The notes beneath the pieces are model-generated. The model had not been told where the DNA came from and searched no databases. It saw only the letters and a list, made by a program, of their open reading frames with translations. A DNA stretch of 64,000 nt from CAVYTF01 sp963708205 (GTDB lineage: Bacteria > Bacteroidota > Bacteroidia > Chitinophagales > Chitinophagaceae), in NCBI GenBank assembly GCA_963708205.1, contig OY970196.1, positions 248,001 to 312,000 of the forward strand. The letters are read 5' to 3'. Numbering within the stretch: position 1 is the stretch's first letter; each line of letters opens with the position of its first letter. A program made the position numbers and the translations under genes. Of this stretch, positions 32,881 through 40,476 are shown piece after piece.

Positions 32881-34515
32881 TTATTTTTTCGTGTAAATCT
32901 CAATCGTTCCGTTCGTTGGTCTTCGTGGGGCGAGAAAAGAATCTGTCTTACTATAATACTGCATCAAGCTATCACGAATTCTAAAAGGATAAAAATTATT
33001 CAGTGATGGTACATATTCAAACATCACTACATCATAATAATTATTTTTTATTTTTTCACAAAATTCATTTGCTTGTTTATTAAACATGCAAACGCCAAGA
33101 TGATACCACAAAGGATAATCTTCTCCCGTTTCTAATTTATATCCCAACTCATAATCAAGCGGCGTAAGCTCAGTCATATTAAGCACTTTCACATCTTTAT
33201 TTTTAAATTGAGGCATTGCTTTTAGTCGTTGCATGCCGGCAACTGTTGAAGGTGGCAAATACATTTTCTCAAACGATTTCATGCCAGGCACTTCTTTCCA
33301 GGTATTTTCATCTTCATAATGCGTTGTGTCAAGATTGATCATATAAGTATGCATGTTTATTACATTCTCGCCGGTTGCTGAAACAGCTTCATCTGCAGAT
33401 GATGGAAAAATGTGCGCCTCAATTCTGTCAAAATATTTCCAATACATACCCGACCACCACAAAAAAATTCCTGCCATTAAAAACAAAAAGTTTTTTGCTT
33501 TTGAAAAGTTTATGGTTGAAAAAAAACTAACTCCGGTTAAGATATAAGCGATAGCATAACTGTGATAAAAAATATTATTATCAGGCGGCGTATAACTAGT
33601 AACCTGAAAAATAGATGCTTCTGCAAGAATGCCGAGAGTAAGCAAAAGAAAAAGCATTTCAGTTTTATTTTTAATAAAGTAATTACCCTTTTTTATTTTA
33701 TAAATCAATAAAATAATTATGAAAAAAATGTAAAATTTTATCCATTGAGAATCTCCAAAGAACGCGTCCAGCAAGTCTTTGATTGATATGCGTGATGAAT
33801 GTGGCGGCTGTCCATGATTGAACCAATATCCAACGCTATATCTTGTAAAAGGCAAAATAAAAATAGTGGCAACAACAAAGTAGAATATAAAAAAAAGAAA
33901 AAAATCTTTCCATTTTTTTTCAGTTATGGCATAATATAAAACGAGCGAAGCAGCAATAAAAAAACCTAACGCGCCACCATCCTGCTTTGTAAAAAAAGAA
34001 AGAAAAAGAAAAAAACACGCTGCAAATAATTGTAGGTAAGCATATTTTCTTTTAAATAAAAAACGAAGCAAAAAATTCAATCCAATTATCTCATAAATAA
34101 TATCAGTATTGTTATACCAAGGCCAAAAATTCATTAAAATATAAGAAAGGCAAAAAGTTAAAACAGATGCAATTCTTATAGCTAGAGGGATATTAAATTT
34201 TTTCAAAGTTGCTCTAAAAGCAATACCTCCAGCAATATTTAAAATCACTTGCGCTTTTACTAAAGAGATAAGATATGGACCAAAGATTTTAAAAAACAAA
34301 GCAGGCACAAGCCAGTAAGCAAAACCCAGTGGAATGCCAAAATCTTTATACGGCACTTGCCCCAAATACAGTCTGTATGCGCCTTCCCATGATAAAAATA
34401 TATTCACGCGATATGGAAACTGCATAAAAAGCGGAACAATAGAAAATAAGATCACAAGAAAAATATCTGCGTTTCGCAGAAAGAATCTGTTATTTTTTAA
34501 AGAAAGAATGGACAT
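32881..34515 (-). CDS. polytopic membrane protein, GT-C glycosyltransferase-like
   Basis: Membrane protein of 544 residues with about ten to eleven helices in the first 370 residues and a soluble C-terminal domain of about 170. The pattern of a first helix, then a polar loop (LSWEGAYRLYLGQVPYKDFG), then many helices, is that of GT-C (PMT/ArnT-like) transferases, which use polyprenyl-phosphate sugars as donors. An acidic residue pair expected in the first outer loop would be Glu and Asp of this loop. It is divergent from the operon that encodes a DprE-type polyprenyl-phosphate pentose pathway, so it is one candidate user of that donor, but only by location. Confidence 0.65.
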   Translation of the reverse strand: MSILSLKNNRFFLRNADIFLVILFSIVPLFMQFPYRVNIFLSWEGAYRLYLGQVPYKDFGIPLGFAYWLVPALFFKIFGPYLISLVKAQVILNIAGGIAFRATLKKFNIPLAIRIASVLTFCLSYILMNFWPWYNNTDIIYEIIGLNFLLRFLFKRKYAYLQLFAACFFLFLSFFTKQDGGALGFFIAASLVLYYAITEKKWKDFFLFFIFYFVVATIFILPFTRYSVGYWFNHGQPPHSSRISIKDLLDAFFGDSQWIKFYIFFIIILLIYKIKKGNYFIKNKTEMLFLLLTLGILAEASIFQVTSYTPPDNNIFYHSYAIAYILTGVSFFSTINFSKAKNFLFLMAGIFLWWSGMYWKYFDRIEAHIFPSSADEAVSATGENVINMHTYMINLDTTHYEDENTWKEVPGMKSFEKMYLPPSTVAGMQRLKAMPQFKNKDVKVLNMTELTPLDYELGYKLETGEDYPLWYHLGVCMFNKQANEFCEKIKNNYYDVVMFEYVPSLNNFYPFRIRDSLMQYYSKTDSFLAPRRPTNGTIEIYTKK

Positions 34516-34595
34516 GCACGGCTGTTATTAAAAATTGTAAAGTAAAAGCGTTTAACCCAAAAAATATAACGTATCTCAAATAAATCAACGTGTTT

Positions 34596-34615
34596 ACTTA
34601 AAAATGATTTTAAGT
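34596..34615. promoter_or_regulatory. inverted repeat in the divergent control region
   Basis: ACTTAAAA (34596-34603) and TTTTAAGT (34608-34615) form a perfect 8-bp inverted repeat with a 4-bp centre. It lies between the divergent starts at 34515 and 34688 and could be an operator. AT-rich sequence makes chance possible. Confidence 0.3.
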
Positions 34616-34687
34616 GTAAGCGGTTATTTTTAATTTTACTTATTATTTCAATTTCTGAAAAACTAATTGTTAACTAAAAAAAAGTAA

Positions 34688-35503
34688 ATGACTTTCATCG
34701 ACAAGACTGCTGAAGATCTTAAAAAATTTGGCGAAGAAAATAGAGACGCCTATTTAAATGCCAATCCTTTTCCGAGTATTTATTTTGATAATTTTTTTAA
34801 TGCACAAAGATTAAAAGAAGTTTTGGAAGAGTTTCCGGATCTCACCAAAAATCCTGATCTGAAATTTAATGATGCGAACCAAATAAAACTCGCATCTAAA
34901 GGCGAATATAAATTTGGTGCACACACAAAAGCATTCATGCATTTTTTAAATTCACAGCCATTTTTAGAATTTTTATCTGCTATTTCAGGTATTGAAAATC
35001 TTATTCCTGACCCTTATTTTGATGGAGGTGGTTGTCATCAAATCCAGCGTGGTGGCATGTTAAAAATTCATGCAGATTTTAATAAACATCCAAAAACAAA
35101 ATTAGATAGAAGGTTAAATGTTTTAGTTTATTTGAATGAAGATTGGCAGGAAGAATATGGCGGCCACTTTGAATTGTGGGATAAGGAAATGAAAGGTTGC
35201 CAAACAAGAATACTTCCTTTGTTTAACAGAATGGCAATGTTTTCAACTACCACAAATTCTTATCACGGCAATCCCAATCCGTTAACTTGTCCGCCGGAAA
35301 GAACAAGAAAATCACTCGCTTTATATTATTATACAAACGGACGCCCGGAAGAAGAAGTTGTAGATGGCATGGAAGATCATAACACAGTTTTTAAATACAG
35401 AGCTGAAGATAAAAAGTCTGAAATAAAATCAAAGTTTAAAGAAACAGTGAAACTTTTTATACCGCCTGTTTTATTGCACGGCTTCAATAAGCCAAAAAAT
35501 TAG
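34688..35503 (+). CDS. 2-oxoglutarate/Fe(II) oxygenase in glycan operon
   Basis: Protein of 271 residues with a prolyl-4-hydroxylase-like jelly-roll fold. Iron ligands are visible as His128 and Asp130 (KIHADFNKH) and His193 (SYHGNP), with a basic residue for 2-oxoglutarate at Arg205 or Arg207 (PPERTRKSLALYYY). YLNEDWQEEYGGHFELWD lies between them, as in P4H-type enzymes. Such enzymes occur in bacterial surface-glycan loci. The substrate here, sugar or protein, is not known. It is the first gene of a six-gene plus-strand operon, with the next start 11 bp after its stop. Confidence 0.87.
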   Translation: MTFIDKTAEDLKKFGEENRDAYLNANPFPSIYFDNFFNAQRLKEVLEEFPDLTKNPDLKFNDANQIKLASKGEYKFGAHTKAFMHFLNSQPFLEFLSAISGIENLIPDPYFDGGGCHQIQRGGMLKIHADFNKHPKTKLDRRLNVLVYLNEDWQEEYGGHFELWDKEMKGCQTRILPLFNRMAMFSTTTNSYHGNPNPLTCPPERTRKSLALYYYTNGRPEEEVVDGMEDHNTVFKYRAEDKKSEIKSKFKETVKLFIPPVLLHGFNKPKN

Positions 35504-35514
35504 GATGTAAATAA

Positions 35515-36780
35515 ATGAATGCAACACTTAGCAAGCTCAACCTTTTTGCAAATAATAAATACAATTTGCCTTTGCTAAAAGGAAAAGATATTGTCATCAT
35601 CGGACTGCAGCCATGGTATTATGAAATTGGCAGCAACTGTAAAAATATTGCTGAATATTTTGCAAAAAATAATCGTGTGCTTTATGTGAATTTGCCATTA
35701 AACAGGAAAACTTTTTTATCAAAAGAAAAAAATAAAGGAGTTCAAAAACATTTTGATCTGATAAAATATAAGAGCGAAAAAATAAAACAGATTAATGAGA
35801 ATATGTGGGAATTTTATCCGCCTTCTATTATCGAATCAATTAACTGGATACCTTCTACTTTCGCTTTTAAGGCAATAAACTTTATCAATAACAAACGTTT
35901 CGCAAAAGATATACGAAAAGCCTTGACAGCATTGGATTTTAATGAATTTATATTGTTTAATGATAATGATATTTTTAATGGTTTCAACCTGAAAGAATTG
36001 CTTTCTCCGTCGCTATATATTTATTATATGCGGGACTTTCTGCAAGGTTATGATTACTGGAAAAAACATTGCACAACTCTGGAACCTGAACTAATAAAAA
36101 AAGCAGACATTGTACTTGCAAACAGCAGCTATTATTGTGACTATAGCAAACAGTTTAATAAAAATTCTTTTTACATTGGTCAAGGCTGCAACATTAATTT
36201 GTTTGACATAAATAAAAATTATGACAAGCCTTCGGATATGCAAAATATCTCCGCTCCTGTTATTGGTTATACAGGTTATTTAGACAGTGTAAGGCTTGAT
36301 GAAAAAATTTTAAATCTTATCGCAGATGCACATCCGGAATGGAATATTGTATTGGTTGGTCCGCAGGATGATTATTTTGCGACAAGCAGTTTGCATAAAA
36401 AGTCTAATGTTCATTTCATCGGAAAAAAAAATTTAAATCATTTGCCTGCTTATATCAATTCGTTTGATGTATGCATTAATCCGCAATTAAAAAATGAAAT
36501 TACAAAAGGTAATTATCCTTTAAAAATTGATGAATATTTAGCAATAGGAAAACCTGTTGTTGCCACACGAACAAAGGCAATGAAACTTTTTGAAGAATAT
36601 ACTTATTTGGCAGATGAACCTGAAGATTATATAAAACTCATTGAAAAAGCATTAGCAGAAAATAACGAAAAAAAAATCAGGAGCCGTGCTTCATTTGCAA
36701 GAAGCCACACCTGGGAAAACAGCATGCAGGCATTGTATAATGCTATGCAACACTTTCTTTTAAACCAAACAAGCAATTAG
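35515..36780 (+). CDS. glycosyltransferase (GT4-like)
   Basis: Glycosyltransferase of 421 residues with a GT-B fold. The N-terminal domain has IVIIGLQPWYYEIGSNCKNI and a later SLYIYYMRDFLQGYDYWKKH. The C-terminal donor-binding domain shows GYTGYLDSVRLDEKILNLIA, WNIVLVGPQDDYF, VHFIGKKNLNHLPAYINSFD and EYLAIGKPVVATRTKAM, where other GT4 enzymes have the E-x7-E motif. It resembles the TuaH/teichuronic-type glycosyltransferases in layout. Sugar donor and acceptor are unknown. It lies between the oxygenase and the UbiA gene in one operon. Confidence 0.85.
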   Translation: MNATLSKLNLFANNKYNLPLLKGKDIVIIGLQPWYYEIGSNCKNIAEYFAKNNRVLYVNLPLNRKTFLSKEKNKGVQKHFDLIKYKSEKIKQINENMWEFYPPSIIESINWIPSTFAFKAINFINNKRFAKDIRKALTALDFNEFILFNDNDIFNGFNLKELLSPSLYIYYMRDFLQGYDYWKKHCTTLEPELIKKADIVLANSSYYCDYSKQFNKNSFYIGQGCNINLFDINKNYDKPSDMQNISAPVIGYTGYLDSVRLDEKILNLIADAHPEWNIVLVGPQDDYFATSSLHKKSNVHFIGKKNLNHLPAYINSFDVCINPQLKNEITKGNYPLKIDEYLAIGKPVVATRTKAMKLFEEYTYLADEPEDYIKLIEKALAENNEKKIRSRASFARSHTWENSMQALYNAMQHFLLNQTSN

Positions 36781-36790
36781 CTCAAACTCA

Positions 36791-37720
36791 ATGCAGATGC
36801 TTACTTCAGACGGAATAACAAAACAAAAATCAGCAATGTCTTACATTATGCTGATGCGTCCGCATCATTGGATAAAAAATTTATTTCTGTTTTTGCCATT
36901 ATTTTTTGGTGGTGAAGTTTTTAATGTAGAAAAAATTATCAGTACATCAATTGGCTTCTTTGCTTTTAGTTTTATTGCCAGCAGCATTTATATTTTGAAT
37001 GATTATATGGATATTGAGTCAGATCGTCTTCATCCTGAAAAGTGCAATCGGCCATTAGCTTCCGGCGCAGTTTCAAAACCTGCTGCTTTGGTATTTTTTA
37101 TTTTATGTTTTGCTGCAGGCGTTGGCATTGCATTAACCATCAAAGCCAAATTTTTATTTGTGTTAATGCTTTATTTTATTTTAAATCTTGGCTATTCACT
37201 TGGCTTAAAAAATATTTCAATTCTCGATGTTATCATTTTATCACTTGGCTTTGTGTTTCGTGTAAAAGCCGGTGGCGTTATTACTTACATTGCAGTTTCA
37301 CAATGGCTGATGATCATGATTTTTCTTTTATCATTTTTCATGGCTGTCGCAAAAAGAAGAGATGATGTTTTGATAAAACTGCGCAATGGCGGAGATATGC
37401 GTAAAGCAATAAAAGGTTATAACCTGGAGTTCTTAAACGTAGTGCTGTCGCTGCTTTCAGCGATTATTATTGTTGCATATATTATGTACACAATTTCGCC
37501 AGAAGTTATGGACAGATGGAAAACTTACCGCATGTATTACACAGCGATATTTGTTATTGCAGGCTTGCTTCGTTATTTACAAATTACTTTTGTTGAAAGC
37601 AATACAGGCTCACCAACAGGACTTTTATATAAAGACAAATTTTTGCAGGCAACTTTGGTGTTTTGGATAATCAGTTTTTATATAATTATTTATGTTCCTG
37701 ATTTTACAATTTTTAAATAA
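36791..37720 (+). CDS. UbiA-family polyprenyl-phosphate phosphoribosyltransferase (DPPR-synthase-like)
   Basis: Membrane prenyltransferase of 309 residues, expected to join 5-phosphoribosyl from PRPP to polyprenyl phosphate. It has about eight helices. The metal motif NDYMDIESDRLHPEKCNRPL (from Asn70) resembles mycobacterial Rv3806c, which I recall as NDVRDVEADR followed by HPTKRFRPIA. A second loop, SLGFVFRVKAGGVI, also matches the Rv3806c type rather than ubiquinone enzymes. An internal ATG at residue 16 (MSYIMLMRPHHWIKNL) may be the true start. Its stop overlaps the next gene's start as TAATG. Together with the next three genes it suggests synthesis of a polyprenyl-phosphate pentose donor. 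Confidence 0.85.
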   Translation: MQMLTSDGITKQKSAMSYIMLMRPHHWIKNLFLFLPLFFGGEVFNVEKIISTSIGFFAFSFIASSIYILNDYMDIESDRLHPEKCNRPLASGAVSKPAALVFFILCFAAGVGIALTIKAKFLFVLMLYFILNLGYSLGLKNISILDVIILSLGFVFRVKAGGVITYIAVSQWLMIMIFLLSFFMAVAKRRDDVLIKLRNGGDMRKAIKGYNLEFLNVVLSLLSAIIIVAYIMYTISPEVMDRWKTYRMYYTAIFVIAGLLRYLQITFVESNTGSPTGLLYKDKFLQATLVFWIISFYIIIYVPDFTIFK

Positions 37721-39060
37721 TGATGATGCAGAAAGAGATTGGCAATTGGGGAAATTATCCTGTAATGAAAAGTGATGAATTGCATTTTACTTCTGTCAAT
37801 GAATTAAAAAATATTATTGTTTCAAAAAATAATATCATCGCACGAGGCAACGGAAGATGCTATGGTGACGCGTCTTTGGCTGATGTTACTATCTCTACCT
37901 TAAAATTTGATAAGGCTTTAGCTTTTGATAAAACTAAAGGCATTCTTGAATGCCAGGCAGGTTTTACGCTCGATAAAATTCTTGAATTTATTGTTCCTGC
38001 AGGTTGGTTTTTACCTGTTACTCCGGGAACAAAATTTATTACAGTTGGCGGCGCAGTTGCTTCAGACATTCATGGAAAAAATCATCACACTGATGGTGCA
38101 TTTTCAAAACATATATTGAATCTTGAAGTAATGCTCGCAAATGGAGATGTTATTAATTGTAATAAAAAAGAAAACAAAGATTTATTTGAAGCAACGTGCG
38201 GAGGTATGGGTTTGACAGGAATAATCATTACTGTAAAATTTCAATTAAAAAAAATAGAAACAGCCTACATAAGCCAAAAAGTTATCAGAGCAGATAATCT
38301 TGAAGAATTGATCTGTTTGTTTGAAAAATATAATGCTTATACTTATTCTGTTGCATGGATTGACTGTTTGAAAAAAGGAAAAAATTTCGGAAGAAGTGTG
38401 TTGATGCTTGGGGAACATGCTTTGCTTTCAGAATTGAATGAATCCCGGAAAGTCAATGGTGCATTGAATTTGAAGCCAAAGAAACCAATTACATTTCCCA
38501 TCAATTTACCTTCGTGGGTGCTTAATAATTTTACAGTTAAGGCTTTCAACTTTTTATTTTATCATAAAAATTTCAAGAAAGAAAAAGATAGCATTATTCC
38601 TTATGAACCTTTCTTTTATCCGCTTGATGCGATACTTCACTGGAACAGAGGTTATGGTAAAAAAGGTTTCGTGCAATATCAATTTGTTATTCCATTAGAA
38701 AAAAAAGAAGCATTAATAACTATTTTAAAAAAAATAAGCGATAAAGGCTGGGGCTCATTTTTAGCAGTGCTGAAAGTTTTTGGAAATCAAAATGATTTGA
38801 TTTCATTTCCTATGAAGGGTTTTACACTTGCACTGGATTTTCCTGTTAGAAAAAATTTATTTGAATTTTTAAACGAGCTTGATGAAATAGTTTTAGCAAA
38901 TGAAGGAAGAATTTATTTGTCGAAAGATGCCCGCATGAAATCAAAAACTTTTTGGAAAGGTTATGCAAATTCGCATGAATTTGCAACTACAATAAAAAAA
39001 TATAATCCGTTTAAAAAATTCAGTTCAGTTCAATCTGCACGGCTGGAAATTACCACTTAA
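37720..39060 (+). CDS. dprE1: DprE1-like FAD-dependent polyprenylphosphoryl-ribose 2'-oxidase
   Basis: Flavoenzyme of 446 residues that would oxidise the 2'-hydroxyl of polyprenylphosphoryl-ribose. The FAD domain has ARGNGRCYGDASLADV and TVGGAVASDIHGKNHHTDGA, where His118 corresponds to the flavin-contacting His of mycobacterial DprE1. Near the C-terminus Lys402 (LSKDARM) corresponds to the catalytic Lys418 of that enzyme. At the position of its Cys387, the target of benzothiazinones, the sequence is GFTLALDFPV, with Ala371. These alignments are from memory. Start is the first of three consecutive ATG codons, overlapping the UbiA stop. The partner reductase follows after 8 bp. Confidence 0.87.
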   Translation: MMMQKEIGNWGNYPVMKSDELHFTSVNELKNIIVSKNNIIARGNGRCYGDASLADVTISTLKFDKALAFDKTKGILECQAGFTLDKILEFIVPAGWFLPVTPGTKFITVGGAVASDIHGKNHHTDGAFSKHILNLEVMLANGDVINCNKKENKDLFEATCGGMGLTGIIITVKFQLKKIETAYISQKVIRADNLEELICLFEKYNAYTYSVAWIDCLKKGKNFGRSVLMLGEHALLSELNESRKVNGALNLKPKKPITFPINLPSWVLNNFTVKAFNFLFYHKNFKKEKDSIIPYEPFFYPLDAILHWNRGYGKKGFVQYQFVIPLEKKEALITILKKISDKGWGSFLAVLKVFGNQNDLISFPMKGFTLALDFPVRKNLFEFLNELDEIVLANEGRIYLSKDARMKSKTFWKGYANSHEFATTIKKYNPFKKFSSVQSARLEITT

Positions 39061-39068
39061 CTATAACA

Positions 39069-39800
39069 ATGGCATCCGTTCTCATACTTGGCGCAGCTTC
39101 TGATATGGCAGTTGCAATTGCAAGAAAATTTGCATCAGATAAATATGATATTATTCTTGCAGGAAGAGATTTAGATTTTTTAGCAACACTGCAAAAAGAT
39201 ATTGAGATAAGATATGGCGTTAAAGTTTTTGCAGAAAAGTTTGATGCATTGGATTATCAATCACATCAAACATTTTATGAAAATCTTTTTTTAAAACCAA
39301 GTATTACAATCACCGTTTTTGGATATCTAGGAGAACAAAAAAAAGCGATGGATGATTGGAATGAATCATCAAAAATTATTGCAACAAATTATACCGCAGC
39401 AGTTTCAATTTTGAATATTGTTGCAAAAGATTATGCAGAAAAAAAGCGAGGAATAATTGTTGGCATAAGCTCTGTTGCAGGTGAAAGAGGCAGACAAAGC
39501 AATTTTATTTATGGCAGCGCAAAAGCAGGTTTTACAGCGTATTTATCCGGTTTGAGAAATTATTTATATCACACCGGAGTGTCTGTTATCACTGTATTGC
39601 CGGGTTTTGTTTATACAAAAATGACAGCTGATTTATCACTTCCAAAAATGCTAACTGCCAAGCCGGAAGAGGTTGCAGATGTAGTAAAAAAAGCTGTTGA
39701 TAATAAAAATAATACAGTATATGTAAAATGGTTTTGGAGATGGATTATGCTAATCATTAAATTGATACCTGAACCTATTTTTAAGAAAATGAAGATGTAG
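39069..39800 (+). CDS. dprE2: DprE2-like short-chain reductase
   Basis: Short-chain dehydrogenase of 243 residues that would reduce the 2'-keto intermediate from DprE1 to the arabinose epimer using NADH or NADPH. The nucleotide-binding glycine motif is GAASDMAVAIARKFA, slightly degenerate as in DprE2. The catalytic Ser-Tyr-Lys set appears as GISSVAGERGRQSNFIYGSA with the Lys two residues later. A C-terminal hydrophobic, basic segment (WFWRWIMLIIKLIPEPIFKK) suits membrane association and is also found in mycobacterial DprE2. It lies 8 bp after dprE1 and 3 bp before the HAD gene. Confidence 0.87.
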   Translation: MASVLILGAASDMAVAIARKFASDKYDIILAGRDLDFLATLQKDIEIRYGVKVFAEKFDALDYQSHQTFYENLFLKPSITITVFGYLGEQKKAMDDWNESSKIIATNYTAAVSILNIVAKDYAEKKRGIIVGISSVAGERGRQSNFIYGSAKAGFTAYLSGLRNYLYHTGVSVITVLPGFVYTKMTADLSLPKMLTAKPEEVADVVKKAVDNKNNTVYVKWFWRWIMLIIKLIPEPIFKKMKM

Positions 39801-39803
39801 AAA

Positions 39804-40421
39804 ATGACAAAATATTCGAATTCATCTATTGCATTTTTTGATTTTGATGGCACCATCACATCAAAAGATACATTGGCAGAAATATTGAAATTTCAAAAAG
39901 GAAAATTGGCCTATTATTTTGGATTGTTGATTTTATCGCCTGTGATCATCGCTTATAAATTAAAGCTGATAAAAAATGATACAGCCAAGCAAATCCTGAT
40001 GATCTATTTTTTCAAGGGCACATCAATTGAAAAATTTAATTTGATGTGTGAAAAATTTACAGTTGAAGTTTTACCACATTTATTCAGAGAATCTGCGTTA
40101 CAGGAAATAAGAAGGCATTTGCAAAACGATACAAAAGTTGTAATAGTTTCTTCATCGCCTGAAAATTGGATCATGCCATGGTGTGCACAATATAATCTTG
40201 AATGCATTGCCACAAAGCTTGAAGTAAAAGATGGAAAAATTACCGGGAAAATCCTTGGAGAAAATTGTTATGGCAATGAAAAAGTAAAAAGTATTTTAAG
40301 ACAATATAACCTTTCTTTTTTTTCCAAAATATATGCGTATGGCGATAGCCGTGGCGATCTGCCAATGCTTTCCCTTTCAACTGATAGCTATTATAAGCCG
40401 TTTAAAGAACATCAATTTTAA
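39804..40421 (+). CDS. HAD-IB-family phosphatase, last gene of the pentose-donor operon
   Basis: Hydrolase of 205 residues of the HAD superfamily, SerB-like subclass IB. Motif I is FFDFDGTITSKDT (Asp13 and Asp15), motif II is VVIVSSSPENW, and motif IV is YGDSRGDLPML. A hydrophobic hairpin (LAYYFGLLILSPVIIAYKL) between motifs I and II is the helical cap and may touch the membrane. In mycobacteria a different phosphatase removes the 5-phosphate after the UbiA step. This one is well placed to do the same here, which is inference. It ends the operon and a terminator follows. Confidence 0.87.
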   Translation: MTKYSNSSIAFFDFDGTITSKDTLAEILKFQKGKLAYYFGLLILSPVIIAYKLKLIKNDTAKQILMIYFFKGTSIEKFNLMCEKFTVEVLPHLFRESALQEIRRHLQNDTKVVIVSSSPENWIMPWCAQYNLECIATKLEVKDGKITGKILGENCYGNEKVKSILRQYNLSFFSKIYAYGDSRGDLPMLSLSTDSYYKPFKEHQF

Positions 40422-40429
40422 AATAAAAA

Positions 40430-40453
40430 AAAGTGGAGTTGTAACTCCACTTT
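40430..40453. terminator. bidirectional intrinsic terminator
   Basis: AAAGTGGAGTT (40430-40440) pairs with AACTCCACTTT (40443-40453). An A run precedes it, which gives a T run for the minus-strand gene ending at 40477. On the plus strand TTTGTTATT follows. It serves both the HAD-gene operon and the convergent secreted hydrolase. Confidence 0.8.
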
Positions 40454-40476
40454 GTTATTAGGTTTTATTCTTTATT

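Noticed and set aside
32881..34515. Naming the GT-C-like protein an arabinosyltransferase
   Set aside because: Only location near the dprE-type genes supports it; no diagnostic motif was seen.
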